64,000 bases of DNA from Buxus sempervirens (taxonomy: Eukaryota; Streptophyta; Magnoliopsida; Buxales; Buxaceae): assembly GCA_947561395.2 (NCBI GenBank), contig OX387186.1:3192835-3256834 (forward strand), in the 5' to 3' direction. Under the pieces are notes generated by a model. It searched no databases. It was not told where the DNA came from and saw only the letters and a program-made list of their open reading frames with translations. Both the position numbers and the translations under genes were made by a program. Below are positions 11,651 through 22,782 of this stretch, piece after piece (position 1 is the first letter of the stretch; each line of letters begins with the position of its first letter).

Positions 11651-14570
11651 TCGAACCAAACCTACCTAATATTGAAAGCGAAGTAGCTGATGCGACCCGA
11701 GGGTGACCCTAATCGGATATTTGTCAATCGTGCACTGATGGAGCGAAACATGCATCGCCACGAGTATATATTCTATTTCTATCTCATGCCAAAGGTTAGA
11801 TTGGTCGAGAGACTTTACTTACATTAGGAGAATACGCGTAGCAAAAGAATAAATAACAAAGAAGCGACTTTAGAGAATAAAATGTTAATATAGACAATTA
11901 GTTATAATATTCATACACGTGACACATGACAGTAACAAACCTTGGTATTGGAGTAAATTGAAAAAAAATTGGAGGACGTTTTGGGTATAGTATGTTAAGC
12001 TTTATAAATATAAAGAATGTTCAATATTAACTAGAAGGGGTGCACGTGTAGTAGGAAGGGACGAAGACCGAAAGGAGACATTATTGAATGGAACAGTTGC
12101 AAAATTGATTATTAGTTTTTTGAAAAGTTGAGACAATTTTGACCGTTCTATCCTTTATTAATAAATCTTTTCAATAGTGTAAAGACTATTTTGAAAAGCT
12201 ATGTATTTTGTTCAGCACGATTCCCAAGGGGTCTTTTCTCATTATATATATATATAACTACCAATAACAAAATAAATTTCTTTCTTTGCAAAATTACTGA
12301 GATGGATCAAATAAAAAGCTTATATATAAGTTTTTGTACTTCCAACTTCTACATGCACATAGTGTGGTGCCTTTTTTGCTAGTTTCATAAAATGGAATAC
12401 AAATTATAAGAAAGTGGTTTTTTTCAAGAACTAAGTAATTAACTATTAGTATTTCTTATTTCTTTCATATGTTTCCTTTTTCTTTTTATTTCTGCACATT
12501 TTATTCTCTTTAATTAAGACATCTTTTTTTTTATAGGTTTAGTGTCATAGACAAAATAATCAAAAGACAAGATAATATGAAAATGAGAATGGAAGTAGAC
12601 AAATAAAAGATAAGAGGTTCACGCGTGGTCATCAAGAATTTTAAAAGATGGGAATTTCAAGAGGTAAAAAAAACTAAGTAGTCATCCACTAACGTATCAT
12701 GGATTCATTACATATTATTTTTATAAAGTCAAGGCAAATCAAAAGTTTAAAAAACTTCAGTGTTCTTTTAATAACATCCCACACAAAACTTATGTTATCT
12801 CTCTATCTGAGAGGTTTAAGCATGTACATATATATATAATACTGCAATGTCATTTCAATCCTACTCTCTTCAAGTAAACTAATAAATATTTGCTTATATC
12901 TCTCTTGACATCGAATTCTAATCTATCTAATTGATTGTAATGAAATCCAAATGTTAACTTTATATAACAATGGACACAATCAAGGTTAAATTAGTCAATT
13001 TTGATGAGTGTGATGTCTTGGCGTTTACTTTGAAGTCTAATTAAATAATTAATGTTATTGGCGAGCAAACTGATCAAGAATGCGTCAAAACTCACAAGTC
13101 ACAAGCGTTACATCCGCAAAAGGCTAAAAGCGTAGAATATGCAAAAAATGAAAACAAACTAGCAATTTGGAAGGCTGTGGAGGGCGGGGGTAGATTATTT
13201 GAACTTTCGTTCAAGGGGAAACGTGTCGCCAACTTGAAATGTATGAGCTTTCGGAAAAGGTCAAAGTCTCACTTTGACGCTGTATTTTGGCATAAATGAT
13301 CATTAACTCCTTTTAGTTTCAAAATTTTACTTAGTAATATAATTTTAAAAAGAAGAATTTCTAAAGTTAAAAATCCAGATAATGATTTCGGATAATCGCT
13401 TATATTTTACACAAATGGGTGTGTACATGCCATGCATATGCACTTCTTTTCCCTTAAGTATAGTTTTCGTTGTATTCCGGCAAAATTAATGCATTGCACG
13501 ATGATAGTTCTTGTAAAGACGTAAAGTTTATATATATAAGTGTTGATGTTTCCCTTTTCTTGTTTCAATATAACTCTTTAAAGGTTAGTGTCTTTGGAAA
13601 TTGCGTGAGAATATAGTGATGTCAATGGGATGGGTAACCTATCTTGATTTGCTGCTAATAATTGGTTTTGATAATTAATAAATCAAATTAAGATGAGATT
13701 TGGATTTAGTTTTGGCCATCCTAATCCACCCCCTTCGCCTTTCTCGTATAAAATACTAGTTAGGGGAATGCATGCACTATGTCTTTGGCAGAATAATTAA
13801 ATAAGTGGATGCAATTAATTGGGAGATAAAAAAAAAAAGAAATTAAAGGATATTTTGGGAAATAGAAGTAGTTATATGTATAATGTATAAGTATATAAAA
13901 GTAAAAGGCGTTTTCGATAATATGAGTGTAAGTTAGTTAATTAAGGAGGGATTAAAGTGAATATAATAAAATGTATTGGGCAATTTAGGTATCAAATGTC
14001 AGCTAGAAAAGAGACAGTTGGCTTTATTTTAGTAATAGATATATTTTACAAATGACGCTACAAAGATTTTGCACATTTTATTCAGTAAAACGAGTTTTAA
14101 TTCACGTCATAATATATCTATACCATTATATAAAGCCAACTTACAACTTTTTTATTGACATTCTATTCTTATAAGGCCTGCCAATTTCTTTCAGTTTTAC
14201 TCCAAGACCCAAGTTTGTTACCGCCACGTTAATACCATAACTAATTTTCTACATAATGCTTTTTTGTTTCTAATCATTTTGCTATGTGCATAGCACGCAC
14301 ATTCCCCTAGTGAGATACTATTGAAATCACCCTTTGCAAACTCATGAGTAAACTAAAACTCAAATCAAGTTCCTCGAATAGGATAATTTGCAAGTTTATT
14401 GACCGTAAAATCGGGTAGAATAATTTGACTAACTCACTAAAATAATTCCCAAAACTTGAACAAAGTTTAGGCCTATTAAATTACTATCAAAACCTTTTTT
14501 TTTTCTTTTTCGAAGTGGCAGTAAAAATTAAAAACCATAATTACGGCTTGAAAGATTTTTTACACAAGGT
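11651..14570. other. AT-rich intergenic DNA
   Basis: No reading frame longer than about 60 codons with any recognisable motif was found. The stretch is AT-rich with scattered poly-A/T and TATATA runs. The kinase promoter should lie near its left edge. I see no RNA gene or complete mobile element. Confidence 0.5.
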
Positions 14571-15118
14571 GTCGAAGAAGGTTCAGGATTCTCTATGGAG
14601 CGGATCCTTTGTGAAGCAGAGGATCCTCTGTGAAGCGCAATCCAACGGACCAAATTAATTTGGTCCGATCCTCTCTGTAGGGAGGTACCATTGGCTTATA
14701 TTGGGGTACCTTTGACTTATATTAGGGTACCTTAGGCTTATAAGGGGTACCTTAGGCTAATTTTGGTAACTACATATGGCTTACCATGAGGGGGTACCTT
14801 AGGCTTATATGGGAGTACCTTAGACTTACATGAGGGCACCTTGGGCTTACAGTGAAGTACCTTAAACTTATTTTGGAAGGTACTTACCACAATTTAGGGA
14901 GGTAGCTTCGGGTTCTAGTGGAATACGTGAGGTACCCCGTATTTGACAGAGGTACTCCATTGTTAGGCGGAAGGTATCTCCATGAAAATGATCGGGTACC
15001 CTCATGTTTGCCTGAGGTACCCCATGTTTGATAGCCTTGATTTAATTTGATCCAACGTTTGGACTATTGGATTACGCTTCACAGAGGATCCTCTGTGAAA
15101 CCGTTTCCGTCGTAGAAG
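14571..15118. mobile_element. Small MULE-like non-autonomous element with a GGTACC-rich core
   Basis: Direct repeats GTCGAAGAAG (14571-14580) and GTCGTAGAAG (15109-15118) match at 9 of 10 positions and bracket inverted ends. The left end carries GAGGATCCTCTGTGAAGCGC followed by AATCCAACGGACCAAATT. The right end, inverted, carries GAGGATCCTCTGTGAAGCGT followed by AATCCAATAGTCCAAACG. The left arm also holds an extra, diverged copy of the GGATCCT..GTGAAGC block. Target repeats of 9-10 bp fit the Mutator superfamily. The core is a degenerate array of units of about 20-25 bp centred on GGTACC. No coding capacity is present. Confidence 0.65.
14683..15030. repeat. Degenerate GGTACC (KpnI-site) minisatellite
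   Basis: From 14683 to about 14872, some eight units resemble GGGGTACCTTAGGCTTATAT with length and base variation. From about 14931 to 15030, a second unit type resembles GAGGTACCCCATGTTTGAT. Both lie inside the MULE-like element. The palindromic hexamer GGTACC is the best conserved part. Confidence 0.8.
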
Positions 15119-16202
15119 ACAAACACGCGTGAATTACATCGGTGTCTTGCATGATTGCTTTGGTGTGCTTGGGATAATGCTTTTTCCATTGCTCAATGAT
15201 TCGAGCCAAAATAAAGCTTTCTATGTTTGTCTCTTTGTGTATGTTACGTATATAAGAGCTGTTTTTGGGTTTCCTAGTGAAAATGATTTTGTGAATCTAC
15301 AGAAGAGTACTATCTTATATGGTTTTTGAAGGAAAGGTTCTTTCTTCGGGGAGACCCTTTGGATAGCTTGGACAGTTGGTAGTTGTAGAGGCCTTTTAGA
15401 AGCTTAATTTGCACACCTAAATCTACGTCCAAGCACATTTGGTACAATTAATTTGAACTAGAGAAGGTAATGGATTGATGCTCGGCTTTGAGCCCTAATT
15501 TAAGATAGACAAGTTGTTTCCATGTATGTGGGACCCACATTTCTCATCCACATGCCAATTACATGTCTTTGCCTGAACGGTGCATTGTATAAAAGTGAGG
15601 CGTTAGTTGCTTTGGCTGTTAGATGCTGCCATATGGATGAAATCTTCTGCTATGTTAGCCTGAATTGGTATCTATTTTAGCCGTAAGATGATGCCATTCG
15701 AAGCATCTCATAGTTAATGTTAACATGGCAGAACATTTCATATTCTTAACGGGCTACAATTTATTTATTTATATTATTTTTCGCCCTTTGACAATGAATC
15801 TCATCACTCCAAAAAGTCTTCAATCATTTTCTTTAGTTGCTTAAGGATGACAATGGGGCGGGTTAACACCCCTAATGGGATGTGTTTGGAAACAATTCAC
15901 TTTTTGTGATGGCTCTATTTGCAGGTTAAAATCGTCTACCGCATTGATCCTGCAGCAAACCCTGCAGCATCGTGTAATGCTGCCATGTGTAGCATGCCAC
16001 AAATGTTGCATTTTTCATATTAAAAAAGTGGAATGTCATTTCAAGTGACATTTAACTTTTTTTAAAAGTAAGTTAACATCATCTGTGGGATGCTGCAAGG
16101 TTTGCCGTGGGACCACTGTGGCAGACGACTTCATCCCCTCTATCTACAACCCTAAATGAAGCAGGTACAGGATGTGGAACATGTGTTCTGTGGCTTCCCC
16201 AT
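15119..16202. other. Intergenic spacer
   Basis: Nothing codes convincingly. A 66-codon frame at 15129-15329 has no domain. The sequence is mixed in composition, with no repeat or RNA gene that I can identify. It separates two MULE-type insertions. Confidence 0.45.
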
Positions 16203-17441
16203 CTCTTTTAAGGAATGGGATCCTCTACGGTCGGACTCGTAAAAAGTTCCAACCCGTAGCCAATTTCGTAACGCCACATCCTCTCATTTACAGTATCTAG
16301 GCCACGTCATCACGGAAGAGATAACCTCTCCCCAAACGGTGTTAAACCCGAGCAAAAATATTTAATTTTTATTACCTCTATGCTGACGTCCTCTCTCTCT
16401 TTCGGCTCTCTCACCCTCTCCTTCCCCAACCTCTTCTTCTCTCTCAAGCACTCCTCATCCTTTCACCGGTTTTCACAGGAGCGCCATTACGCGGAAATCA
16501 GCCGATCTGAGTCTCCATCTTCTCGATTTCTCTTTTTTTATTTTTCCTTCTTCCTCTCCTTGGTCTTATGCCCCTCAGATCATGAAGACCTTCCCCGCTT
16601 TATCCACCGTATTCGTGTTCCTTCAGTCATTCTCTTCTTCCCTTTTGTTGCTCTGCAAATTCCTCAGAAAACCCCAACTTCAAATTAACATCAGCGCACG
16701 ACGAGCTCAAGAACAACAGATTCCCGATCGGATTACTTTCCACTAACGTCGTAGCCTACACGCTTAACCGAACCTCCGGCAATTTCTTTGTAAATCTCGA
16801 CGATCCCTGTAAAGTCACCCTACCTCCGGATAATTATCTGGCCACGTACGGGAAGAAGATTACGGGAAAGCTTGTTGAGGGCTGGATTGCGGAGCTTGAC
16901 GGCATTGGGGTTAGGGTTTTTGCAAGTGTTGGTCGATTCCGGGAAAGCATGTTGTGTCTTTAATCTCTTATCACCAATCAGCATGTGTTGTCATCTATTG
17001 TTGTCTTCAATTTTTTATTCTGGCTATTTAATGGATAATTAACTTCTTATGGATGGTCGACTGCACATGATTGTATTGAAATTTTAATTGAAAACAAAGT
17101 TGCAAATTGCCCTGGTTTTTTCTGATTAGGTGCTTGAGAGAGAGAAGGAGAGGTTGGGGAAAGAGAGGATGAGAGAGCCGAAGGAAAGGGAAAGGCTGTT
17201 TGTGCAGAGGAGAGGACCAAAGGAGTTTGCGCAGAGGAGAGGGCCGAAGGAGAGAGAGGATGTTTGCGCAGAAGTAATAAATAATAAATATTTTTGCTTA
17301 AAGGTTTAACGATTCTGGGTTCTCTCTTCCGTGATGATGTGGCCCTGATACTGCAAATTAGGCGATGTGGCGTCATACAACTGGCTACGGGTTGGAGTGT
17401 TTTCCGAGTTCAACCTTAGAGGATCCCGTTCCCTCTTTTAA
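16203..17441 (+). mobile_element. Pack-MULE (Mutator-like element carrying a host gene fragment)
   Basis: The element is 16212-17432 (1221 bp), flanked by a perfect 9-bp target duplication CTCTTTTAA at 16203-16211 and 17433-17441. It has long terminal inverted repeats of about 170-190 bp. The left begins GGAATGGGATCCTCTACGG and the inverted right begins GGAACGGGATCCTCTAAGG; both continue through CCAACCCGTAGCCA, ACGCCACATC and CATCACGGAAGAGA. Long inverted repeats with a 9-bp duplication are the Mutator hallmark. There is no transposase. The interior holds a DUF538 gene fragment on the plus strand. Hence it is a non-autonomous, gene-capturing element. The undamaged duplication suggests a fairly recent insertion. 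Confidence 0.88.
16582..16955 (+). pseudogene. DUF538-family gene fragment captured by the MULE
   Basis: An ATG at 16582 opens a hydrophobic, signal-peptide-like leader (MKTFPALSTVFVFLQSF...). About 90 bp later the homologous frame shifts by one base. From roughly 16660 to 16920 it reads SAHDELKNNRFPIGLLS, then VVAYTLNRTSGNF, VTLPPDNYLATYGKKITGKL and WIAELDGIGVRV. This is the conserved DUF538 pattern (D-L-x-x-x-x-F-P-x-G-L-L, then ITGxL and L.GI.V..F). A second frame change comes near 16920, before a W-S-I-P-G segment. DUF538 proteins are small secreted plant proteins of unclear function. The two frame breaks and its position between MULE inverted repeats mark it as a captured, probably non-functional copy. 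Confidence 0.8.
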
Positions 17442-18229
17442 AGGAAACATGCAAGAGTAGTTCCGTCAACGTTGAGATTCAAAAAAAATTGAATCTCTTG
17501 TTTCGAGGCAAGCTAAGACCTGTCTTTTCATTTTCGTCTTCCCCAAGCAATATTAATTTTCATCTACCCCAGAACCCGACTATTTTGATAGAAGCCTCAT
17601 CCGAACCTCCTTCCCAAATGTGAAAAAACAGTGCTTCTTCGTCTTCGGCATCTCTCATCTCTCGTCGACGTCTCTCATCTCTCGTCGACATCCCTTTCAT
17701 GTGAAGAGCTACAACCGCTGAAGTCTAAGACCCGATCTTTGATAGATAATCAGGTTCTTGCTGAATGGAAGCGCTTGGAGCAGAAAACTAGATTCTTGGA
17801 GGTGGATTCAGTCATTTAGGCAGTGGAGCCTGAAAGTGCTTGCATTATATTTTTTTGAAATATTTTGTTCTTCCAAATTTCAGGCAAAGTGTCACTCTCT
17901 TGCTGTGTTGGGTGATTGAATGAACCAAGTCTGTATAACTCTCGTAGAAGACAATAGTTAATCTAGTGCTATTGCTTTTTCTTATTTTGCTGGTTGCGAG
18001 TTCGTGGCATGTCCTGCACTCGATTCATCACTCTCAAATCAAATGCCAGTCACGTTACTATCACGTGATCAAGTCACGTGATCAAGCGTTCACTTGGCTT
18101 GACGTCTCTAAGCTGCGCAAATGCGAGTGTTTTAACCAACTAAAACAAAGAAAGGGAATGTTCGCTAAACAATCAGCAGCGGAGTTCCCCTCCTTAAATG
18201 TGTTGGATCATGACCTGATGGAATGAAGG
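17442..18229. other. Spacer with an unrecognised small reading frame
   Basis: A 62-codon frame at 17631-17819 (plus) is Ser/Leu/Lys-rich and has no domain I recognise. Near 18046-18085 the sequence ACGTGATCAAG is repeated around two CACGTG (G-box) cores. No gene is claimed. Confidence 0.4.
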
Positions 18230-18660
18230 CCACAAACGGCACACTTCTGAACTGATCGGAATGATCCTCCATGGAGCCTCCAGGAGATCCAAACATCCAT
18301 ACTGCACTTTGGACAAAATTCAAACCAATATCAAGGAATCCCCTTCCAATACAATTTGAGATATTCCCATAGCTTTAGCTAGCCGAAGAGCTTCAAGTAC
18401 TGCCAAAGCCTCAGCTTGAAGAGAATATGATACTGTGACTTTAGAAGCCACAGCTGCGATGAACTTACCTTGGTCATCTCTTGCAATTACTCCTATGCCA
18501 GCTGCACCAGTGGATCGTCTGAAGGCGCCATCAAAGTTCAATTTGATATACTCTGGAGGTGGGCATTTCCATTGAACCGAAACCTGAGTTTTAGATAATG
18601 GATGATTCACCTCCTCACTTGATCGTGATAGAACTTCAAGACTTAGACAAGAAAACTGAT
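18230..18660 (-). mobile_element. LINE remnant: RNase H domain
   Basis: The minus strand reads EYIKLNFDGAFRRSTGAAGI, then VIARDDQGKFIAA, LQAEALAVLEALRLA and VLEGDSLILV. These are the D-E-D core motifs of the RNase H domain (RVT_3) at the C-terminus of plant L1-like LINEs. The frame is open from about 18650 to 18320; then a stop intervenes and PWRLHG-like similarity goes on in another frame to about 18230. No reverse transcriptase lies upstream, so this is a 5'-truncated, decayed copy. Confidence 0.82.
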
Positions 18661-18889
18661 GAACTACCTGAAAAATATTGGGCGTTAATTTTTCAAATAA
18701 ACTTTATTTCTATGAGACCAAAGGACCCACCCAAAAATGGCAATTTTTGCTAGGAATCTAGGAATGCAAGGGGATCAATCTTCGGAGCTTGGTGTAGAGC
18801 TCGAGTAATATTCTTGAACCACTAGCAGAAGGAATGTTGGGGACCAAACTGCTGAGATGAAAAAAAAAAGATGAAAAAAATATGATCAC

Positions 18890-19130
18890 TGTTGTGTCAA
18901 TCCTTCTTTTCGATCATGTTTCGTCATTGTTACAGAGAGGGTAATGTCGTTGGTCGTTGCTGATGCTTTTGCCAACTTTGCTTTAGATTCTTATTCATGT
19001 ATTTGGCTCTCATCCCCTCCTCCTCCCCTTTCCTTTGTACTGCTCTCGGAAACCTTGGGCCTTTCTGTACCAAGGTTAGTCCCTCGGTAACATTAGTGTT
19101 TCATTTGCCACCAAAAAAATTAAACAGATG
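18890..19130 (+). mobile_element. LINE 3' end on the plus strand
   Basis: Across two frames, the plus strand reads a C-terminal LINE RNase H tail: an REGN segment, then VVADAFANFALDS, then a proline-rich end and a stop. An A-rich stretch (CCACCAAAAAAATTAAA) follows near 19110-19130, as at a LINE 3' terminus. It is oriented opposite to the neighbouring RNase H remnant, so the two are separate insertions. Confidence 0.55.
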
Positions 19131-19759
19131 AAAAAATATGATCCATGAGTAAATATGAAAACCGTTTCATTTCCAAATACTGGCTAACCGTGAAATACAA
19201 CACTACAAAATAGATTTTTTACGGGGTTCATAAGAATGCCGCAAAATCTAAAATAAATGTCGCTATAGCTATTTGCGACGAACATTGCGGTGAACTTACT
19301 TTTATCGCTAAAAGCCGTGTCGCAAATAATTTACCGACGTTCTTTGAGTTCGTCGTCAAAGCTAAACATTTGCGACATTCTATGAGTGTCGCTATGTTTA
19401 CCACTGTAAATGTAGTACAACGACACCCATATGAATGCCGCTATTTTTTTTTTTTAGCGACACAAATATGAACGCCGCAATTTGCTTAATTTAGTGACAC
19501 ACTTATGAATGCCGCGATAAGTGTTATTTAACGACGAACAAATGTACAACATTATAGATTTAAATTCTCTTTTTTTTTTTAAAAAAGTTCATTTTGTAGC
19601 TTCCTTTGAACCTGTGTAAGAATTAATTAACCAATAAATCCAATAGAACTCCAACGTACTGTAACATAATAATACATTCAACAAATTAAAATAAAATAAT
19701 ACATTCAATAAATTAATACATTCCAACGCACTGCAATAATGTAACTTTGCATCCCTGTT

Positions 19760-19990
19760 AAGGATCTCCACAACAGGTATGTAAGCTCTTCCAATTAATG
19801 TTGCACCAATTGGATTATTTGAGAATCCTCCTCCAGTCTCCTGAAGTGCTCCACTACAGCGATAACATTGGGCTGTATATGATCAAAGACAGCTCTGTTT
19901 CGATGACTCCACAATGCCCATCCCAGATTTGCCACTTAGTGAGAACATGTCTTGGTAATATCTGTAGATGGCCTTTTTAGAGAAGAGAGA
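19760..19990 (-). mobile_element. LINE fragment (RT/RNase H linker) inside the CACTA element
   Basis: The minus strand reads VANLGWALWSHRNRAVFD followed by HFRRLEEDSQIIQLVQH and a stop. The W-x-L-W-x-x-R-N-x-x-V-F pattern is typical of the segment between the zinc-binding RVT domain and RNase H in plant LINEs. Only about 75 codons are recognisable. It lies within the CACTA boundaries, so it was either captured with the host DNA or inserted later. Confidence 0.55.
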
Positions 19991-20279
19991 ATCAAACCAT
20001 AAAGAGAAGTTGTGTTGAGGCCCTACCGATTGTGTGATTCCACCTATTGCTTGAATCCATACAGCACGTGAAATTAATGATTATTAGACTGAGTAAGAAG
20101 AGTATGATTTTGAATTAACACAATTGTATTAATACTTCGATATGAATTAAACAAAATATTTTGAGCAGATATATCAAGATGAAGAAGCATTTTTTCATAA
20201 AATAGAAATGAAACAGATAGAAGGAATTCAGTATGAGCCATATAGATTGCAAATACAATCTGAACATGTTGAAATGTAC

Positions 20280-22512
20280 CTGATGGTGACATTTGCAGGG
20301 GGATTCAGGCTGCTGGAAATAGTTGATAGTTTATTGTGCTGAAACTCCCTGTAATTAAAATGCAAAAAAGAAAAATTTTTATTTTGCCAGATGGTGGATG
20401 GAACAGAACCATTCAACAAGTTGTTCGCCAGTGACCTGCAATTCAAAATATGCTAATTTATATAATCATTTATTACACTGCATTATCACTATAAACTTTT
20501 GCCCACTATTAATTTTTAGCAATCCTAATTTTAGATAACCGGTGCTTAAATCCTGCTATATATTACATAGTCTACCTATATGCATTAATAATTATCCCCA
20601 TGGACCAACCAACTTGTTGAAAATAAGTAAAGAGAGATTCAAAATACTCACAATCTTTGCAGAATAGGAAGACCCGAAAAGCTGGGAGGAATAGGTCCTG
20701 TAAGGTTATTGTTTGGTAGATCACTGCAAAAGTTGTTTTCATCATTTTTCAAGCCAAGGAAATCAACGACCCCATTAATAAAAAGGAACTCATAGGCCTT
20801 CAAACAATTCTTAGAATAATTCTTAAATAAGTGGTATTTTTTAAAATAATCCAGACAAGGTTGTTATTCAAATAAGCACTTCATTGTCTTTGCCCTGGTT
20901 GAACTTTAACTATTCGGTATTATGAAATAAATTGAAACGCAAGATCAACACTACTTTGACATTCAATTATAATTTTATATGACTAAATCTGTTTTTGTTT
21001 AGTGAGAGTTCATACTAATCTGACTCAGTTTCAAACCTTCAGCTTCAATGGTTGATCATAGATCACGGTTAGTTGATCTCTTAGTTGGGTCTACAACATA
21101 AAAAAAGTCTATAGTATTGGGCTTCTCCGATCTCCTGATCTGTTCCATGTGAGTTGATATCTGTAAAACTCAACTAGCTTTTGACCCTAGAGACATTCCG
21201 CACCTCATGTGGTGCACATGCAATTCAATAAGAACAATCATTAAGTGGGTTCCACTTTGTTACCTGCATCTTAATTTAAACATATTTGTTAGGGGAGAAT
21301 ACAACATGATTTGATGGTAGCATTTACCAAACATAGTAAACTAGCCACAGACAGAAGCAAAATTGTGTAGAAATCCATACTTCAAAAGACAGAGACACAA
21401 AATCCAGTAACTACCCCTAACACAAATTCCACCATTCCGGTAGAGATAAGCTTGCACCAAGTGTAATCAGACTTATCCTTCAAGTTCAACCAGGGCAAAG
21501 ACAATGAAGTGCTTATTAGAATTGTGGCAATTCAGAAACCCCAAACACAGACTTACAGATAACCAAGCTTTGGAATCCTACTTAGGTCAGGAATTGGTCC
21601 TTCCAAGCTGCAGTTCCTAAGACTCCTGGTAAGCCAAAGAACACAGATCTGTACCCAAACTCTAAAAATTTTTTTTGAAAGCACATAAACCCATGCGTAT
21701 TTCTTGACAGATATATGTACCCAGGATTAAGAAAAGTAATATAGCTCCATTCCAAGAAAAGAAGTTTATATTCAGTGCAGGAAATTATTAAAAATTTTTT
21801 TCTTAAAAATCATCAAGGACATGTTTAGAGTAGCAACACAAGATTTTCCATATGATTTTGGCATGGAGAACAACTAAGGAGACAGATTAAATAGCTAATG
21901 CCCTCTCCTAAATCAGCACCATCACTGGGTAGTTTTTTTCTTAAAAAATAATGAAAATCACTAGTGATAGCAGTAAACAGAACATAGGGTAGAATCATTG
22001 GAAAAAATGATTAGTTTAAAAAAACTATGGAAAAAATGATTAGTTTAAAAAAACTATGGAAAAAATGATTAGTTTAAAAAAACTATGGAAAAAATGATTA
22101 GTTTAAAAAAACTATGAGATAGAACCAACAGGATACAATATTTATCAAATGAAAAAAGTTAGATACCGATTCAGCTCACAGAAGATAGTACAAAATTCTA
22201 ACAATCTCCATGCAGGAGCAAGAAAAAAATCTGAATAACTGAATGAATGAATCAATCACGAATACTGATTACAATCAAAACAATTAAGAACAGCATATTT
22301 AATGTAAGGAAATTACAATTATATTCAGTCATTCTATGGGGAAAAATGATCTTCTAATATCCAAGGGATTCAAGGCATGAAATAAAAATGATTTATTTTC
22401 TCTCTACATGATTTAAGTTCATGGAAAGATGAGAGCATACAGTATAAGTAAACTTGGCAGCTCTGAAAACTCTGGTAGAAGATACCCCAATAAGTTGTTA
22501 TTGTCAAGGAGG
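20280..22512 (-). pseudogene. Captured LRR receptor-like kinase ectodomain exons
   Basis: Minus-strand exons of leucine-rich repeat size are seen at 22512-22441 (72 bp), 21625-21557 (69 bp), 20723-20652 (72 bp), 20435 to about 20364, and 20348-20280 (69 bp), with GT-AG borders where intact. They encode [78 protein letters not shown] and NKLSTISSSLNPPANVTIR. The last pattern is characteristic of the LRR-VIII-type receptor kinases related to At1g06840, where it precedes the malectin-like or transmembrane part. No transmembrane or kinase exon follows. Between the fourth and fifth exons, the donor site and most of the intron are missing. All lie within the CACTA element, so this is most simply a transduplicated, broken gene piece. 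Confidence 0.78.
22000..22115. repeat. 29-bp tandem repeat, four copies
   Basis: Four essentially identical 29-bp units (GGAAAAAATGATTAGTTT + AAAAAAACTAT) start at 22000, 22029, 22058 and 22087. They lie in what would be an intron of the captured LRR segment. The near identity suggests recent slippage expansion. Confidence 0.92.
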
Positions 22513-22569
22513 CTGCAAAGATTTACTTATGTCAATTACAAATTGGCATGCCAAACAGACTAGTGATCA

Positions 22570-22782
22570 TTTTTTTACTGCTGAAAAATGAGATAGAAAT
22601 AACAGAAAAATAAGTGAAATAACAGCAAAATAAGTGGGACAGAAAGTATTGTATACTTATTTTGCATATTAATACTTTCTGTCCCACAAGCCTAGATAGA
22701 TTTATTTTGCTGTTATTCCTAAAACCAATCATGCTCCTTTTAGATTTATTTTAGATTTATTTTTTTACTGCAGACAAATGAG
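22570..22782. repeat. Long hairpin flanked by direct repeats
   Basis: GTGGGACAGAAAGTATT (22634-22650) pairs perfectly with 22671-22687, and AATAACAGCAAAATAA (22618-22633) pairs perfectly with 22702-22717. The right arm has a 14-base insertion between the two stems. Diverged direct repeats of about 22 bp (TTTTTTACTGC..) start near 22570 and 22761. This resembles a small MITE-like insertion or a DNA hairpin scar inside the CACTA element. Confidence 0.7.

Noticed and set aside
18230-19990. Idea that the RNase H remnant at 18.3 kb and the LINE linker at 19.8 kb are one LINE split by the CACTA insertion
   Set aside because: The linker lies inside the CACTA boundaries, not beyond its right end at 25402, so an insertion cannot have separated the two pieces.
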